The translations under genes were made by a program, and so were the position numbers. Source: Ceratothoa steindachneri (lineage: Eukaryota > Arthropoda > Malacostraca > Isopoda > Cymothoidae). Taken from it: a stretch of DNA of 64,000 bases. Shown here in pieces: positions 24,012 through 34,834 of the stretch. The notes under the pieces were generated by a model that did no database searches, had not been told where the DNA came from, and worked only from the letters and a program-made list of their open reading frames with translations. Location of the stretch: assembly GCA_963969495.1 (NCBI GenBank), contig OZ018321.1, positions 69,883,786-69,947,785 of the forward strand. Direction: 5' to 3'. How positions within the stretch are numbered: the first letter of the stretch is position 1; the number at the start of each line of letters is the position of its first letter.

Positions 24012-25686
24012 TTGATGTGGTTTATACTATTTATACATGCATCATTCATCTATTTCAGAATTAAAGTAAATGATGCTGCTTCACTTATGGAGTTATTGAA
24101 TCAAGAAGATGAAATGCATTTGAATATAAGCTTTCGAGACGAAAACGAGATAACAGATGAAGATAGCGATAGGTCTGATGAAGAAGGCGAAGGGGAATTG
24201 AAGCACCTAAGAAGAGGCCTATTGAGTGCGAAGTGTTCTTTTCAAATCAATATGGAGAAGAGATTTTAAGGTAAGATGAGGATAATTTGGAACTTACAGG
24301 TAAATTCATAAGAAAAAAGGTGTTTTTGGAGTAAAGAACAACCAAACTTTAGGGTAAACCGTCAGTGGTCACGGCCACCTTATGTAAATTGCAACTTTTT
24401 GCACAATGTAATGAACTCCGAGAATTCTTTGATTTGTTTATGATGGCAAATTGCATGATCCGATTGCAAAAGAATCTAACAGATAAACCTAGCAAACAAA
24501 TATTGCTAAATTTGCAGAGGGATCAATTGTATGTGTTATTGGGTGCCTTCTTTTGTATTGCACCTCACCTCAACATAACAAAAAGCGATATTGGTCGGGA
24601 GGCGATCATGTCCTGAAGATGCTCTCCAAAAGTATTAGGAGAGACAAAATTCCATCCATTTTATACAATATCCATTTAAGTGATAATACTAAAATAGAAG
24701 AAAGGGATTAAAAAAAAAACTTCAACCACTGTTTGAACACCTTCAGGATAAATTCCTGCCCTGCAGTCAACTCAAAGAAGATATGTCAGTCGATGGAAGC
24801 ATGATACTTTACTTTGGTTGGCATCATTGCAAGCAGTTCATTCGAGAGAAACCAATTTGATTTGTGTTTAAAATGTAGGTGCTATGCTCTCAGAAAGGCT
24901 ATTTACATGCTTTCGTTTTCTATACAGGAAAATAGACGTCCAAAGTACGCACATAAGTTGACCTTGGCCTTGGAAGAAATTTTGTAGTATAACTGATAAA
25001 CAGAGCCTCAGTGCCGGGCGATCATCATTTCAAAATATATATGTATAATTTTTTACTAGTGTTCTCCTGATAAAATATCTAACAGAAAAAGGTATTTGTT
25101 GTTTGGGATTCTCCCGAGAAAGTCGTACAGAGAAATGCCCGTTTGATTACAAAGGATGACATGAAGAAGAAGCGCCATGGAACGATTGATTTGGAAACTA
25201 GTCACTGGCATACTGATCCTAAAGTCAAGAGACAATAAAGAAAGGTTACATTCTTGCAACAAACTTTGGTCCAAATGACATGTGTTCAGCAAAACGCTAG
25301 AACATCGATATAAAAAATTAGATAGACGTTACACAGACTACAAATTACAAGAGATATAACAAACACATGGGCATTGTCGACGTCATGGCTCAAAAATTTG
25401 TGACAATTTTTTCGTACATACTCTATGCTATAATTATCAACGCCCACTCTCTCATGGAAGACCAAGACAAGAATATTTCTTTCCTAGACTTTATTCATAA
25501 TCTCTGCCAAATGTACCTGAAAACATATGAAACTCAAAGCCTTCAGATTAGAAAACTTTCTCAAAATCCTAGGGGCCATTGCGAGATATGATGGAAAAAT
25601 TATTGGGTCATATATTTGGAAAACGGCAAAAGATGCAAACTTTGCGAAGTTAAAAGCAAATTTTTATGAGAAAAATATAATGTTGG
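24012..25686 (+). pseudogene. piggyBac transposase relic
   Basis: A decayed transposase of the piggyBac (DDE_Tnp_1_7) family. An acidic N-terminus is readable (DEDSDRSDEEGEG near 24155-24195). The middle reads KNLTDKPSKQILLNLQRDQL near 24470-24530. The catalytic core near 24790-24890 gives SVDGSMILYFGWHHCKQFI and then REKPI, with the first catalytic Asp. The block FKM.VLCSQKGYLHAFVFY follows near 24865-24925. Near 25355-25390 residues read RYNKHMGIVDVMAQ, the usual NKHMGGVD signature. At the end (25640-25680) another frame gives KRCKLCEVKSKF, the C-terminal Cys-rich zinc finger. There the LTR retrotransposon begins. Many frameshifts and stops; inactive. Confidence 0.8.
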
Positions 25687-26214
25687 TGTGGGAGAATGAA
25701 ACTCAATACGCCGGTATCACATAGAATTTCTCTAGTCGAAACGGATCAGCGCAGCTGTATTTAATTCGGGGTGCTTTATTATCGCCTTCGCCCAGTTTGA
25801 TCACGCCGTCCTGCTCTGAGGCTCAGCAGGCGTGGTAATCTTTCCCCCTTTTGGGGTACAAGGTAATCTCGCTAATTTCCCTTTCTCGTTGTTGATGCTC
25901 CAAAATTATCAAGGTCAATGTTTGCTTAAGCCGCGACCGATATCCATTGGGACACCTTGTTGCGCACTACCTTCTGACCACCATGTTGTAGCTCCTATTT
26001 GAGGTGATGTCTGCAAAGCCTCATCAGTTAGAGAGAGAGACGAGTTTCATGCCGTCCACTTCCGTGTATTTGTCTGCCGTGAAATGGTTCCATCGCCCTT
26101 ATAATCACGTCAGTAGATCGTCTTCGCGTAATCCGCCCTGATCAGAGGAAGTTACAGAAACCCCGTTTACGCACCTGAAGATTGTCCTGAGTTTCTCTCG
26201 TCTCACTACATTGG
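25687..26214 (+). repeat. LTR of inserted gypsy, 5' side (truncated)
   Basis: Homologous to 27520-28050 in the same orientation. It starts TGTGGGAGAATGAAAC, shares blocks such as GACGGATCAGCGCAGCTGTA-like sequence, and then stops being LTR at CTCACTACA, where RT coding sequence begins abruptly. An internal deletion has therefore removed the end of this LTR, the PBS, gag and the front of pol. Confidence 0.7.
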
Positions 26215-27120
26215 TTGAGACATCCTGCCATCCCGCAGCCAAAGTGTCTTCCTTTGGGTTTGGTTACTGCTTGCAGAAACTATAATAGAAAGATGCAGCG
26301 AATCCTGAATGACCTAGGTAAAGTGTCGTTTTATTTCGATAATGTGTACGTTGCCAGGCGTAGATGGGAACAGCACCTAGTTTCCCTTCGCTCCCTCGTT
26401 ATGGGCTTACGGGAAAAAGGATTGACCATTGGGCCTAGTAAATGTCATTTTGCCTATAATTCCATTAGTTATTTAGGCTTACATATCGGGGAAAACTAGA
26501 TGACTCCGCAACAAGATAAAATTAAGGCCATTGCCAGCATGCCTCTTTCGCGCGAAAAGAAACATCTCCGCTCCTTTTGGGATCCACATCTTTCTGCCGG
26601 CGTTTTGTCCCCAAATTTTCCGCCTTAGCTTCTACCTTTAGCGACCTTTTAAAGACACAATCCCCAGATAGCCTCGTGTGGAATTCCAAGGCTTCTGCCT
26701 ACTTTGACAAACTTAAGGATAGGCTCACTGCTGCCCCAAGCCCTTCGGAATCAGGACCGAAACATGCAACGAAGGATTAGGATGCGTTTTGTTGCAATAA
26801 GACAATGATTGCAGACATCTGATTGCATACGCGAGCGGTAAACTCTCGTTGCGTGAGAAGAAGAACTACCAGACCATAGAACGTGAGGAACTCGAGATAG
26901 TTTGAGGTAACAAAAATTTAAAATGGATTTATTGGGAAAGGAGTTCATGGTCGAAACGGATCACCGCCCATTGGCCTATTTAAAAAAAAAACAGTAAAAG
27001 TCAGAACGGTAGACTCATGTGATGGAGTACCAATTTCGTATATTTTATATTAAAGGTTCCAAAAATTGTATGGCTGACTGCCTTAGTAAGAACTCCATAG
27101 AGAAGCTTTCCCCTACCTCG
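26215..27120 (+). pseudogene. Gypsy RT and RNase H fragment
   Basis: The reverse transcriptase is entered mid-domain: FGLV-type residues (LPLGLVTACRNYNRKM near 26250-26290), then YFDNVYVARRRWEQHL near 26335-26375, where the usual YxDD reads YFDN. Next comes KGLTIGPSKCHFAYNSISYL near 26418-26475. A stop follows at 26497 and frameshifts near 26575 and 26740. RNase H pieces are readable at 26820-26990 (LIAYASGKLSLREKKNYQ, then ETDHRPLAY). A terminal block near 27025-27095 resembles MEYQFRIFYIKG and NCMADCLSKN. It is close in sequence to the inverted Pol at 8.5-10.2 kb, so both come from the same broad lineage. Confidence 0.75.
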
Positions 27121-27182
27121 TAAGATTGAGACACCGAAGGTGTGTACTCACAATTGTATATATTATTAAGCTCTGTCCCTCT

Positions 27183-27185
27183 GTA

Positions 27186-27259
<74 letters not shown>
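27183..27259. repeat. (TA)n microsatellite
   Basis: An uninterrupted TA run inside the LTR retrotransposon, between the RNase H relic and the 3' LTR. Confidence 0.95.
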
Positions 27260-27260
<1 letters not shown>

Positions 27261-27508
27261 CCTTTAATTATTTTGTATTTTCTTTTGTAATTAATTGTAA
27301 TGGTCACCATGTTTTGATTTTTTAGTATTATGGTTCGGTATCGCTAAATCCTAAGTTCCACAACCTCATATAAATTGATTTTTTTGTTCTCGGCTATGTT
27401 GGCCCGAAGTTAAAAATTGCACTATCAGCTTATTTCCAATTCCTATCTCTCCCATTTGTGGGGAATGATATTTCCCATCCCCTACGTGTCTGGGAAATTT
27501 CATCTTAT

Positions 27509-27519
27509 GAAGGGAGGCG
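27509..27519 (+). promoter_or_regulatory. Polypurine tract before 3' LTR
   Basis: GAAGGGAGGCG directly precedes the LTR start TGTGAGAGCATG. Confidence 0.45.
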
Positions 27520-28507
27520 TGTGAGAGCATGAAACCCAATACGCCATTATCACACATAATTTCCCTGCTCAGACGGATCAGCGCAGCTGTATTTAATTTG
27601 GGGTTATTTATTACCGTCTTCCTCCCCCGCGTCCCCCAGTTTGATAACCCCGTCGCGCTCTGAGGCTAAGCAGCCTTGTTCATCTTCCCCACTTTTGGGG
27701 TAGAAGAGAATCTCGTTTATTTCCCTTTCTCCTCGTTGATGCTCCGAGATTATCAAGGTCCATGTTTATTTAATCCAGATCTAATATCCATTGGGACGCC
27801 TTGTTGCACACAGTCTTCTGATGACCTTGGTTGTGGCTCCTATTTAAGGTGATGTCTGCAAAGCCTCAGCCGATAGAGAGAGCTCAAGCTTCTTGCCGTC
27901 CAGATCCAACTATCTGTCCGCCGTGAAGTGGTCACCTCTCTTTTGTGATCTCGTCAGTAGATCGTCTTCGCATAATCCGCTCTGATCAGAGGAATATTAC
28001 AGAAACCCTGTTTACGCCCCGGAAGATTGTCTTGGGTTTATTTAGTCTCACTTCCTACCGTCCCACAGACGAATCTCAATTTGTGATTATTTCTCCCTGG
28101 AGCCGAAGTAATCTCAACTTCCTTCGCTCCGGACCCCATCGACGAAGAACTGGCCATTGTTCTTCCACCTCGCCAGTTCATCTACCAGAAGTAACCGGGC
28201 GTCCTTTCCGCGTAAGGCCTACCTCTTCGTTCCTATTCCTAAGAAGAATTCCACATTTTGTGTAACGTCAATAGACTTGCTAAGTCTTTCTTTGAATCCA
28301 ACTTATTCGCTCACTTCTATATATTTTCCCGGGCCTAGTTTCCTTATTTTTTGCCCGTCATAATTTTCTTTGGTCATGATAATTATTATTTAGATTTCCC
28401 TATTTATTGGTGCCCTTGTTCTTATTATTATTTGTATTAAAGTTTATTTTTATACAGGTGTTTATATTTGGAATATAAAGAGCCAACCTTAAAAATATTG
28501 CCCTCTA
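27520..28507 (+). repeat. LTR of inserted gypsy, 3' side
   Basis: The first half matches 25687-26214. It carries a possible TATA region (CTGTATTTAATTTGG near 27590) and AT-rich 3' sequence with AATAAAG-like signals near 28470. I place the right end at 28507 because GTTGG follows at 28508-28512 and GTTGG also precedes the 5' LTR (25682-25686), a possible 5-bp target duplication. An alternative end near 28565 is possible, because TGGCACCCTGGC there looks like a primer-binding site. Confidence 0.5.
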
Positions 28508-28770
28508 GTTGGAAAGTAATTTCCATCCCTCAATTCAATTGTACCCGAGCCCATCGCCGACAGTGGCACCCTGGCTTACAGACGTGTGTACGTTTTTGAG
28601 ACCTTTGGGTCACACGCCTTCTTCCCTCGAAAGATGATTCACTTCCTAAATGCTTCAAACAGAACCAAATACTTCCAAACGGTTAAACTTAGAATGTGAT
28701 TTTTATCTGTAACTCATTTAAAATGATTTTTTGTCGCTAAGGCCAAAGGGGTATTTAAATACACATATAA

Positions 28771-29175
28771 TTTCTCAGTAAAAACTGTATGAACTTTAAT
28801 AAAAAATTGCACTTCTGGCAATAATGGGATAATATTTTTCAAATACCTAATAGTGAAGGAATAGTCCCTAAAGTGTTCAAACAATCAAATGCAAAAAGAA
28901 TTAAAAAATTAATAAATACTGATCCTTGAAAGTTCCCTCCCATTTACCTTACTTCGGTTGCAGGTACGATTCTAGAATACATTGTTAGAGATAGGCTCAT
29001 AGATCGTCTAGAGGTCAATCAATTAATAAGAGGTAGCAGAGCTTTCGATGCGGAAGTTCATGATTAATGAATTTGATCGATTTTTTTCCCAAACTTTTGA
29101 GGAGTAAAATCCTTCGTTCTTTTATCTCGACTTTAAAAAAAATTATGCTAAAGTTATTTTACCCGGGCTTTTTTT
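28771..29175 (+). pseudogene. CR1-like LINE piece 3: RT start
   Basis: The start of a non-LTR reverse transcriptase. Residues near 28855-28890 read EGIVPKVFKQSNAKRI, matching the usual EGxVPxxWKxANV block. Near 28940-28985 they read IYLTSVAGTILEYIVRDRL, the SLTSVxGKxLE block. Near 29120-29150 YLDFKKNYAKV carries the first RT catalytic Asp. The frame is disrupted between 29060 and 29110. It begins right after the piggyBac inverted repeat and stops before a mariner relic, so it appears to continue the LINE at 20.8-23.3 kb. Confidence 0.7.
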
Positions 29176-29229
29176 TTATCTTTCCAGAGGTTTTCATGTC
29201 TCATATAAAAAGTTCCGTAGAACCACCTT

Positions 29230-29818
29230 AAATTTATATTTTTCCAGCACATGTCATTAAAAGGCCTATTACATTGTGTGAAGCTGTGTTGAGAAGGAAG
29301 TCAAAGGAATTGAGATCTCTTTTCTCTTGCGCGCAGGCCACGATTATTATAACATAGTCAAGCGGCTGTGTGGGTCCCTCAGGAAAGAGGTTGGCAAGAG
29401 CTTGAGGTGGGTGAAAAGGAATTTACTGACTGATCGTATACAAGACAACGTCGGGAAGGCTGCCGTCGACTTCCCTAGCGACTTGAAGAGTCTTGGCAAT
29501 CAAATTCTCTTTTTTTATGAAAAAATCTTCACGGTCGATACCCTATCAACAATAATAACAAGCACGTGGTAAGCTTCGACCAGACGTCTCTAAGTTTCGC
29601 TACAAGTCCAGTATATAGTACCCGGACTTCGTGATGATGCTCGACGTCGTGGCTTCGAATGTCAATAAGATGCCTGCGATGAGGTTCACAGCCTGTTAGA
29701 TGCTCACTGCGGCCGATTACAGGTAGAGCTTGGCCAAGAAAGTCCTGCCCTAGCTGAAAATGATAACAAAGAAGCGGGACTAAGTCTTTCCTTAAGACAG
29801 TGTCTAACTGCATCAAGG

Positions 29819-29820
<2 letters not shown>
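29230..29820 (+). pseudogene. Degenerate mariner-like transposase, second copy
   Basis: Related to the relic at 0.56-1.53 kb. A tail of the HTH and linker region is visible (YNIVKRLCGSLRKEVGKSL near 29350-29410). The first-Asp block near 29515-29535 reads YEKIFTVDT, where SDEK is expected, so that Asp is lost. Further on are DVVASNVNKMPAMRF near 29645-29685 and SLAKKVLP near 29728-29750. It ends with VFP.DSV near 29790, where the second Asp belongs. It then runs into a (TA)n array. Several stops; no inverted repeats seen. Confidence 0.65.

Positions 29821-29822
<2 letters not shown>

Positions 29823-29900
<78 letters not shown>
29823..29900. repeat. (TA)n microsatellite
   Basis: A pure TA run separating the mariner relic from an LTR-like segment. 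Confidence 0.95.
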
Positions 29901-29904
<4 letters not shown>

Positions 29905-31090
29905 TAGAACGGTCAGGCCGCTTTAATTCAGCCTCTATCACATGTTAAAACCCCTGCTTACCCACGTGTGTCCTGCGAGAGGAAGCAGAATCGCGTTATC
30001 GCCCATCATAGCCAATGTTTAATCAAGGAGGTTCACTCCCCCGTTTCGCCTCCCTCCGTCGATCAGGCAAGATTAAATTAGGCTTATGGGCAGATAAGGT
30101 ATTTTATCAGGCGTCACCGGGACAATCCCCCGAAGTCCCCCACTCAATTATCCCCTACGCCATGGGGCCTAGCTCTGGCTATTTATACCATAGCTTTTCC
30201 CAATTGAAGCAGATCCAGATTATCTTGGCGAGGCATCAAGCCGATTCAGTCTCCCTTGTGCAACTAGGAACTCTGCCAAAAAAAACCCTGATTGTCCAGA
30301 AGAGGACAATATTCCTTGAGTGCCAAGGGGTTCGCGCCCTTCGAGATGCCAAGTCAACAAGGCCCCCCTGTTGTTCAGAAAGAGATCAACGTTAGAACAG
30401 CCATTGTTCTTTGAGCCCGTTTGACAAGAAATGGATCTCAACCCCATCCTGTTGTTCAGAAAGAGAACAACGTTAGAACAACCATTGTTCTTCAAGCCCA
30501 TTCGTCAAGAAATGGTTCTCGTTCCCAAGATATCACGTCCGGATAATTTAATTCCCCTCTTTTTAACATTCCTCAAGAGAACGCTTGGTTTCAACAATAA
30601 CCTCCATTGTTCATCTCGAACATCTCCGATTTGCTGTCACAAGGATCGCTCGTACTTCCAAGCCCCACTTCGCTCTGACTCCTCGAAGACAGTCCTTCCC
30701 TCTCGTTAAGGACAACCCCCCGAAGAACCCTTTGGCTGGAAATCGCCAGTTGGACCGAAGATTCCTTCGCATCGTCTTCCTCTGCACAACAACTTTGTAA
30801 TTACGTAAGCTGATCATTACCTTTAATTATTTAACCTTTTGTCAACGCAACCCTCTGCTTTATATGGTTTAGCGCACCCTCCCCCCCGTTTTTTTGTTTG
30901 TTTACCGTTTTAAATCTCTCCAAATCTTAATCCTAAAATAAGTCAGATATTCCCATGACCCTTTTCATTCACGCGTTTCTCCCATTTTTAATCCCCGTTT
31001 ATGTAAACATTTTATTTGTGTGTTGTTGATAGTTTAATTAATAAAACTCTATTTTATTAATGGTAGCCATATTATTTACCATTGTGCTTC
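29901..31090 (+). repeat. Possible solo LTR with an internal 81-bp duplication
   Basis: LTR-like features: GC-richer than its flanks, a TATA-like CTATTTATACC near 30178-30188, and an AATAAAAC poly-A-like signal near 31039. An 81-bp direct duplication is at 30368-30448 and 30449-30528, each with TGTTGTTCAGAAAGAG and CCATTGTTCTT. No second copy in the window fixes the ends, so the LTR call is inferential. Confidence 0.35.
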
Positions 31091-31525
31091 GTTCCACTTC
31101 TTAAGCGTATTGAAGATGATTAAGACTCTCCAGGCCCCACCCCCCTTCCTTTTTGAACTAACCTCGGTGAATGAGATTACCACGCACTCGAAATATAGAG
31201 GATTCCCTTAAAGAATAGTTATATATGGTATATCGTCGGGAGCGAAGGGCTGCAATGCGTTCAGGAAGATTTTGAATAATTTTTTTGTTTTTTCCAATCA
31301 TGAAGAAATAGACGTTAAATCTATCTTGTAAGGAATGACGCAGTAGCCTTACACGATGACAAAATAAACAACGCATTTACTTTGAAATATTCAAGATATT
31401 CGGGAACAAATGACGATTAGTTTTTAATGAGATATTTTGCAGATGTGTTTCAAGCTATTGCCTTGTTGAATTTCAATATTGCCTTTAAAAGATCTACATG
31501 TTCACCTTCTTGCGTTTCTGGAATT
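31091..31525. other. Unassigned DNA inside the LINE span
   Basis: A 72-codon minus-strand open frame (31376-31158) matches nothing I know. The missing middle of the LINE RT, with its FADD-type motif, would be expected around here but is not readable. Confidence 0.3.
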
Positions 31526-31529
31526 TTCA

Positions 31530-32050
31530 TTTTTTAACAGGCAGTGCAAACTTACGTGGCGCACTGTATAAGCCACTTTTAAAATCTCAATTGGAGTATG
31601 CGACACACTTCTGGTTGTTATATATATAAAACGATAAAGCGACAATTGACGAGAGTAATTCCTGAATTTAGAAATAGATCGTATGAAAATAACGTAAGGT
31701 ACCTCAATTTACTGTCACTTGAAAAGCGGTTTCTGAGTGTCCAACATATCGAATATTTAAAATACTAAACGTATTGATTAAATATGATCTATAAGTTAAT
31801 AGTTAAAATAGATAACCGAGTGCATAGTACTAAAAGGGTGACAAACTAGCCCAAAAAAATATTTAGCATTGCAATAGCACATAATTTCTTTTTGTATAAA
31901 ATAAGACGAACATGGTAGAGCTTACCTGGAAATGTTCTTGGAAGCAATGCAAGCAATAAATTTAAACAAATTCTACAGACCAAAAAGTCGCGTGCCCTCA
32001 CTTATTCTGATTTATGTCCTTACTACTTTGAAAACTTTGAATAATTTCAA
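31530..32050 (+). pseudogene. CR1-like LINE piece 4: RT C-terminus
   Basis: Residues near 31565-31615 read GALYKPLLKSQLEYATHFW, the usual LYxSLVRPxLEYA block of CR1-like elements. Near 31690-31765 SYENNVRYLNLLSLEKRFL and VQHIEYLKY match the thumb region (LEKRRLRGDLIExFKIL). A degraded C-terminal helix lies near 31910-31990 (LEMFLEAMQAINLNKF). Stops and shifts throughout. Same strand and correct order relative to pieces 1-3. Confidence 0.6.
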
Positions 32051-32097
32051 GAGTAACTGTCGATGGTTAGTGAGTGGGTAAGCCCAGTCCCACTTCC

Positions 32098-33347
32098 TGT
32101 AACCAATATACCTACCGTAGCCATTTCCGGTAAATAAAAATAACCCCGCTGCTTCCCTTTTGATCAAAGTTAAGATAATGATCCCCTGAGTGTGTTCTCA
32201 CTCAGTAAAAGCCAGTCATGGTTGGACTTATGTAATAATAAGAATTAAACCGAGTGGATTGCTTTTCTAATACCAAAGGATCGTCCAAAATAGTTAAACA
32301 CACAGATACAAAAATAATCTTTAATATACATGAATTAGAAATATGGAATAGCATAGGATTTGTCTCTGCACTTCAACCGTAAGTCTATATAATGTCGGGA
32401 TTACACTTGAAATCTACGTACTAGGATGCTTGCATTTTAATTCTACCTGAAAGAATGAATTGAATAATATTATGGAATTAAGCACTGAATTAATCACTTG
32501 TAATAATCGAGGTTATGAGCTCGAGATGGAAATTATAGTTAAAGGTTAAACTCGTGAAGTTAAGGGAGGGGAAAATTAACTTTAGCGATACCTTGGAGTT
32601 CGTAAGTATTTGGAGGATGACGGTGAATGTCTTCTTCTTCTGACGATGTTCGTACTTAGCCCGGTCTTCCGAGGTTACCGAATGTAGGGGTAATCCTAGA
32701 CCAGTGTCCTGATGTAATGATCCTAGGCCTGATCGCAAAGGCGAGTCAAATGGTGACTCAAAACGGAATTCTTCTCCTGAAAATGTCCGTTCCAATTATT
32801 GCCACCTGGAGTGGGTAGCCAAAATGATTACCAAGCTGCGTCTAGGGTAATCCGCAGAGAGAGTTCCTGTGTAACTTCTGACTCTGAAGGTGGATGAGGG
32901 TCTAAGAGAAGTTTGGCACCTACAAGTACGAGTACCGTGACGGCAACAACCAATTCCCCGAATTTTCTTCCTTGCAACGGGCGAACTGTTTCCTTTGTGA
33001 GACTAGCTCCACACACAACGTAGGTCCAAGATCTTCTTCATCAGTTCAGCGAGAATTTTCCCTTTTATTTCCCTCAAGAGCTAAAATCGAGAGAGAGCAC
33101 CGGATTTTCATAAAATCCTTATCGTCGAGCGTAAGACCTTTTGTCTGCTGCCAAGACATGCGAAATATTTACGCCTCGCCACCATCCAAGCTTGCCTCGT
33201 CTCCAATCGCGGGTTTATGACGGCACGAAAAGGGGTGAAGGAGATTCGATGCAAAAAGGTGAATTTGGAATAAAGGGGAAGGGGGCACGCAGCTGTGTCG
33301 ATGTATTTATGTATGCACTAATGCATGGATGTACTTAGACTTCTACA
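32098..33347 (+). repeat. TGTA...TACA long repeat, copy 1
   Basis: About 1.25 kb, homologous end to end with 54541-56057 in the same orientation. It begins TGTAACCAATA and ends ACTTCTACA. The TG...CA termini and length suggest a solo LTR. The 5-bp flanks (CTTCC, GTAAC) do not match, so target duplication is not supported. Compared with copy 2 it lacks a TA array and a 93-bp segment bounded by GCGCGAA repeats. Confidence 0.7.
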
Positions 33348-33740
33348 GTAACCTTGACAATTCTATCATTCGAAAAAGAATGTAAACACCTTAAGGGTTA
33401 CAAATTTCATTAAAATCGGCCGAATATTATGATGTTATTGCCAAAATAAACTAATTTCAGGGCTAACCTTAGTAGGACTTTACCAATTATATCATTCGAA
33501 TGAGAATTAAAAAATAACAAAATGGGTTCTAATTTCGTTAGAATGGTCGGAATAGTTATGATGTTATTGCCAAAGAAATATAATTCCTTGGCTAATCTTG
33601 AGAGGACTTTGGCAATTATATCATTTGAAAGAGAATGTATATCAACATAAGAGTTTCAAATTTCGTTAGAAATGGTTGAATTATTACAATGTTATTAAAA
33701 AAAAGCAAAACGTGGACCGACCGACATGATGAGATGTAGA
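33348..33740 (+). repeat. ~126-130-bp tandem repeat, three units
   Basis: Three diverged units start at similar CAATT(A/C)TATCATTCGAA blocks near 33356, 33482 and 33612. They share TTTCGTTAGAAT and ATGATGTTATTGCC. They abut the end of the long repeat directly. A downstream GACCGACCGACATGATG run belongs to the same family, and a reverse copy is at 18.54-18.8 kb. Confidence 0.75.
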
Positions 33741-33894
33741 TTCGCCCATGCCTAAAAAGTCACAACTTTCTAAAAGCTTATCAAAAAGCAGAACTAGATT
33801 ATATTATAATATATATATTTTTAATTAAATGGTGGGCCTTAACTTTTGTCACATCTCATTTATGGAATTGGAAAGGCGAAAAAATGGCCACATC

Positions 33895-34122
33895 CTAATT
33901 GCATAGTCTAGAATAGTGTAGCATAGTATACTATAGCATATTATTGCATAGTGGTGCTTATCATATTATAGCATAGTATAACATGGCATAGTATATTATA
34001 GCATAACATAGCATAGTATAGCATAGCATAGCAAAACATATTATAGTATATGTAGTATAGTATCTCCAACCGTAATGTAGCCTAGCATAGCATAACTTAG
34101 TATAGCCTAGTATTGTCTAGAA
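33895..34122. repeat. Pentamer-based satellite, left block
   Basis: Degenerate repeats of TAGCA, TAGTA and TAGCC five-base units, giving strings like CATAGTATAGCATAG. Interrupted at 34123 by a hAT MITE and resumed at 34835. Confidence 0.85.
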
Positions 34123-34826
34123 CAGGGTTTCCCAACCCGGGGCCATGGCACATCTGAAGGAGGCCACAGGAAAATTTTAAGCTTTTGAGGGGCCACAGGA
34201 CTCAACGTATTGAAACCTGAATTATATTTAGGGCAGTACCTAATTTTAATTTAGGCAGTTGAATTACATTTTAAAAATACTAATAAATATATTTCCCTTT
34301 TTTAAAATATTTTATTAGCATAATAGGATTTACATCAATCTACAAACAAATATTTTGCATCTTACAAGCTTATTCTGCGGTGCACTCGTTATGCGCCTGG
34401 CACCGTTGTTGGCTTGATGAAAATACTTCCGGTGGTACTTTAAATCCTTACAGTCTGTTTATCAAGTTGGTCGGCGTTATAGTATGTAAGTTGCTTTTAT
34501 TTGTTCACTCTAATACTGTTGTAGTAATTTTACAACTCTGTGCTACCAATGAAGCAGAGTTTGAGCGCCTATTTTGCATACATAGGTGCAGTGGCTTTCT
34601 AAGGGGCAATTGTCAGAATTGCTTCATTGCTTCATTGTTATGTTTATAGTCCTATATATGTGACAAATATAATTGTACCTGAATACAAATAACTGTTTTA
34701 ATATCTTTTATCCTTTAAAGTAGAGTTAAACTGCATATTACCTACTGAAAATAATGATTATGGGTCACAGGAAAAAAAATAAGGTTCCTAAGGGGGCCAT
34801 AAGCCAGAATCGGTTGGGAACCATTG
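34123..34826. mobile_element. Non-autonomous hAT element (MITE)
   Basis: A 704-bp insertion with inverted ends: left CAGGGTTTCCCAACC, right reversed CAATGGTTCCCAACC, both close to the hAT consensus CAGTGGTTCCCAACC. It is flanked by the perfect 8-bp direct repeat GTCTAGAA (34115-34122 and 34827-34834), the size that hAT transposases make. Subterminal GGGGCCAC..GG blocks recur. A 89-codon open frame inside (34380-34649) is not transposase-like, so it would depend on a transposase supplied elsewhere. Confidence 0.9.
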
Positions 34827-34834
34827 GTCTAGAA

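Larger units (their letters stand above)
23855..28770 (+). mobile_element. piggyBac element carrying an LTR element
   Basis: The ends are an inverted repeat: left 23859-23885 (GTGTATTATAATACCCC, then TTCGGCCTTA), right 28738-28764, whose reverse reads GTGTATTTAAATACCCC, then TTTGGCCTTA. Between them lie a piggyBac transposase relic and an LTR retrotransposon inserted near its C-terminus. A clean TTAA duplication is not visible; the flanks read TTTA and AATT, so it may have mutated. LINE sequence borders both sides, so the piggyBac inserted into the LINE. Confidence 0.6.

Noticed and set aside
32093..33352. Target-site duplication around long repeat copy 1
   Set aside because: The 5-bp flanks CTTCC and GTAAC differ, as do those of copy 2 (TGAAG, GGTAT), so no duplication can be claimed.
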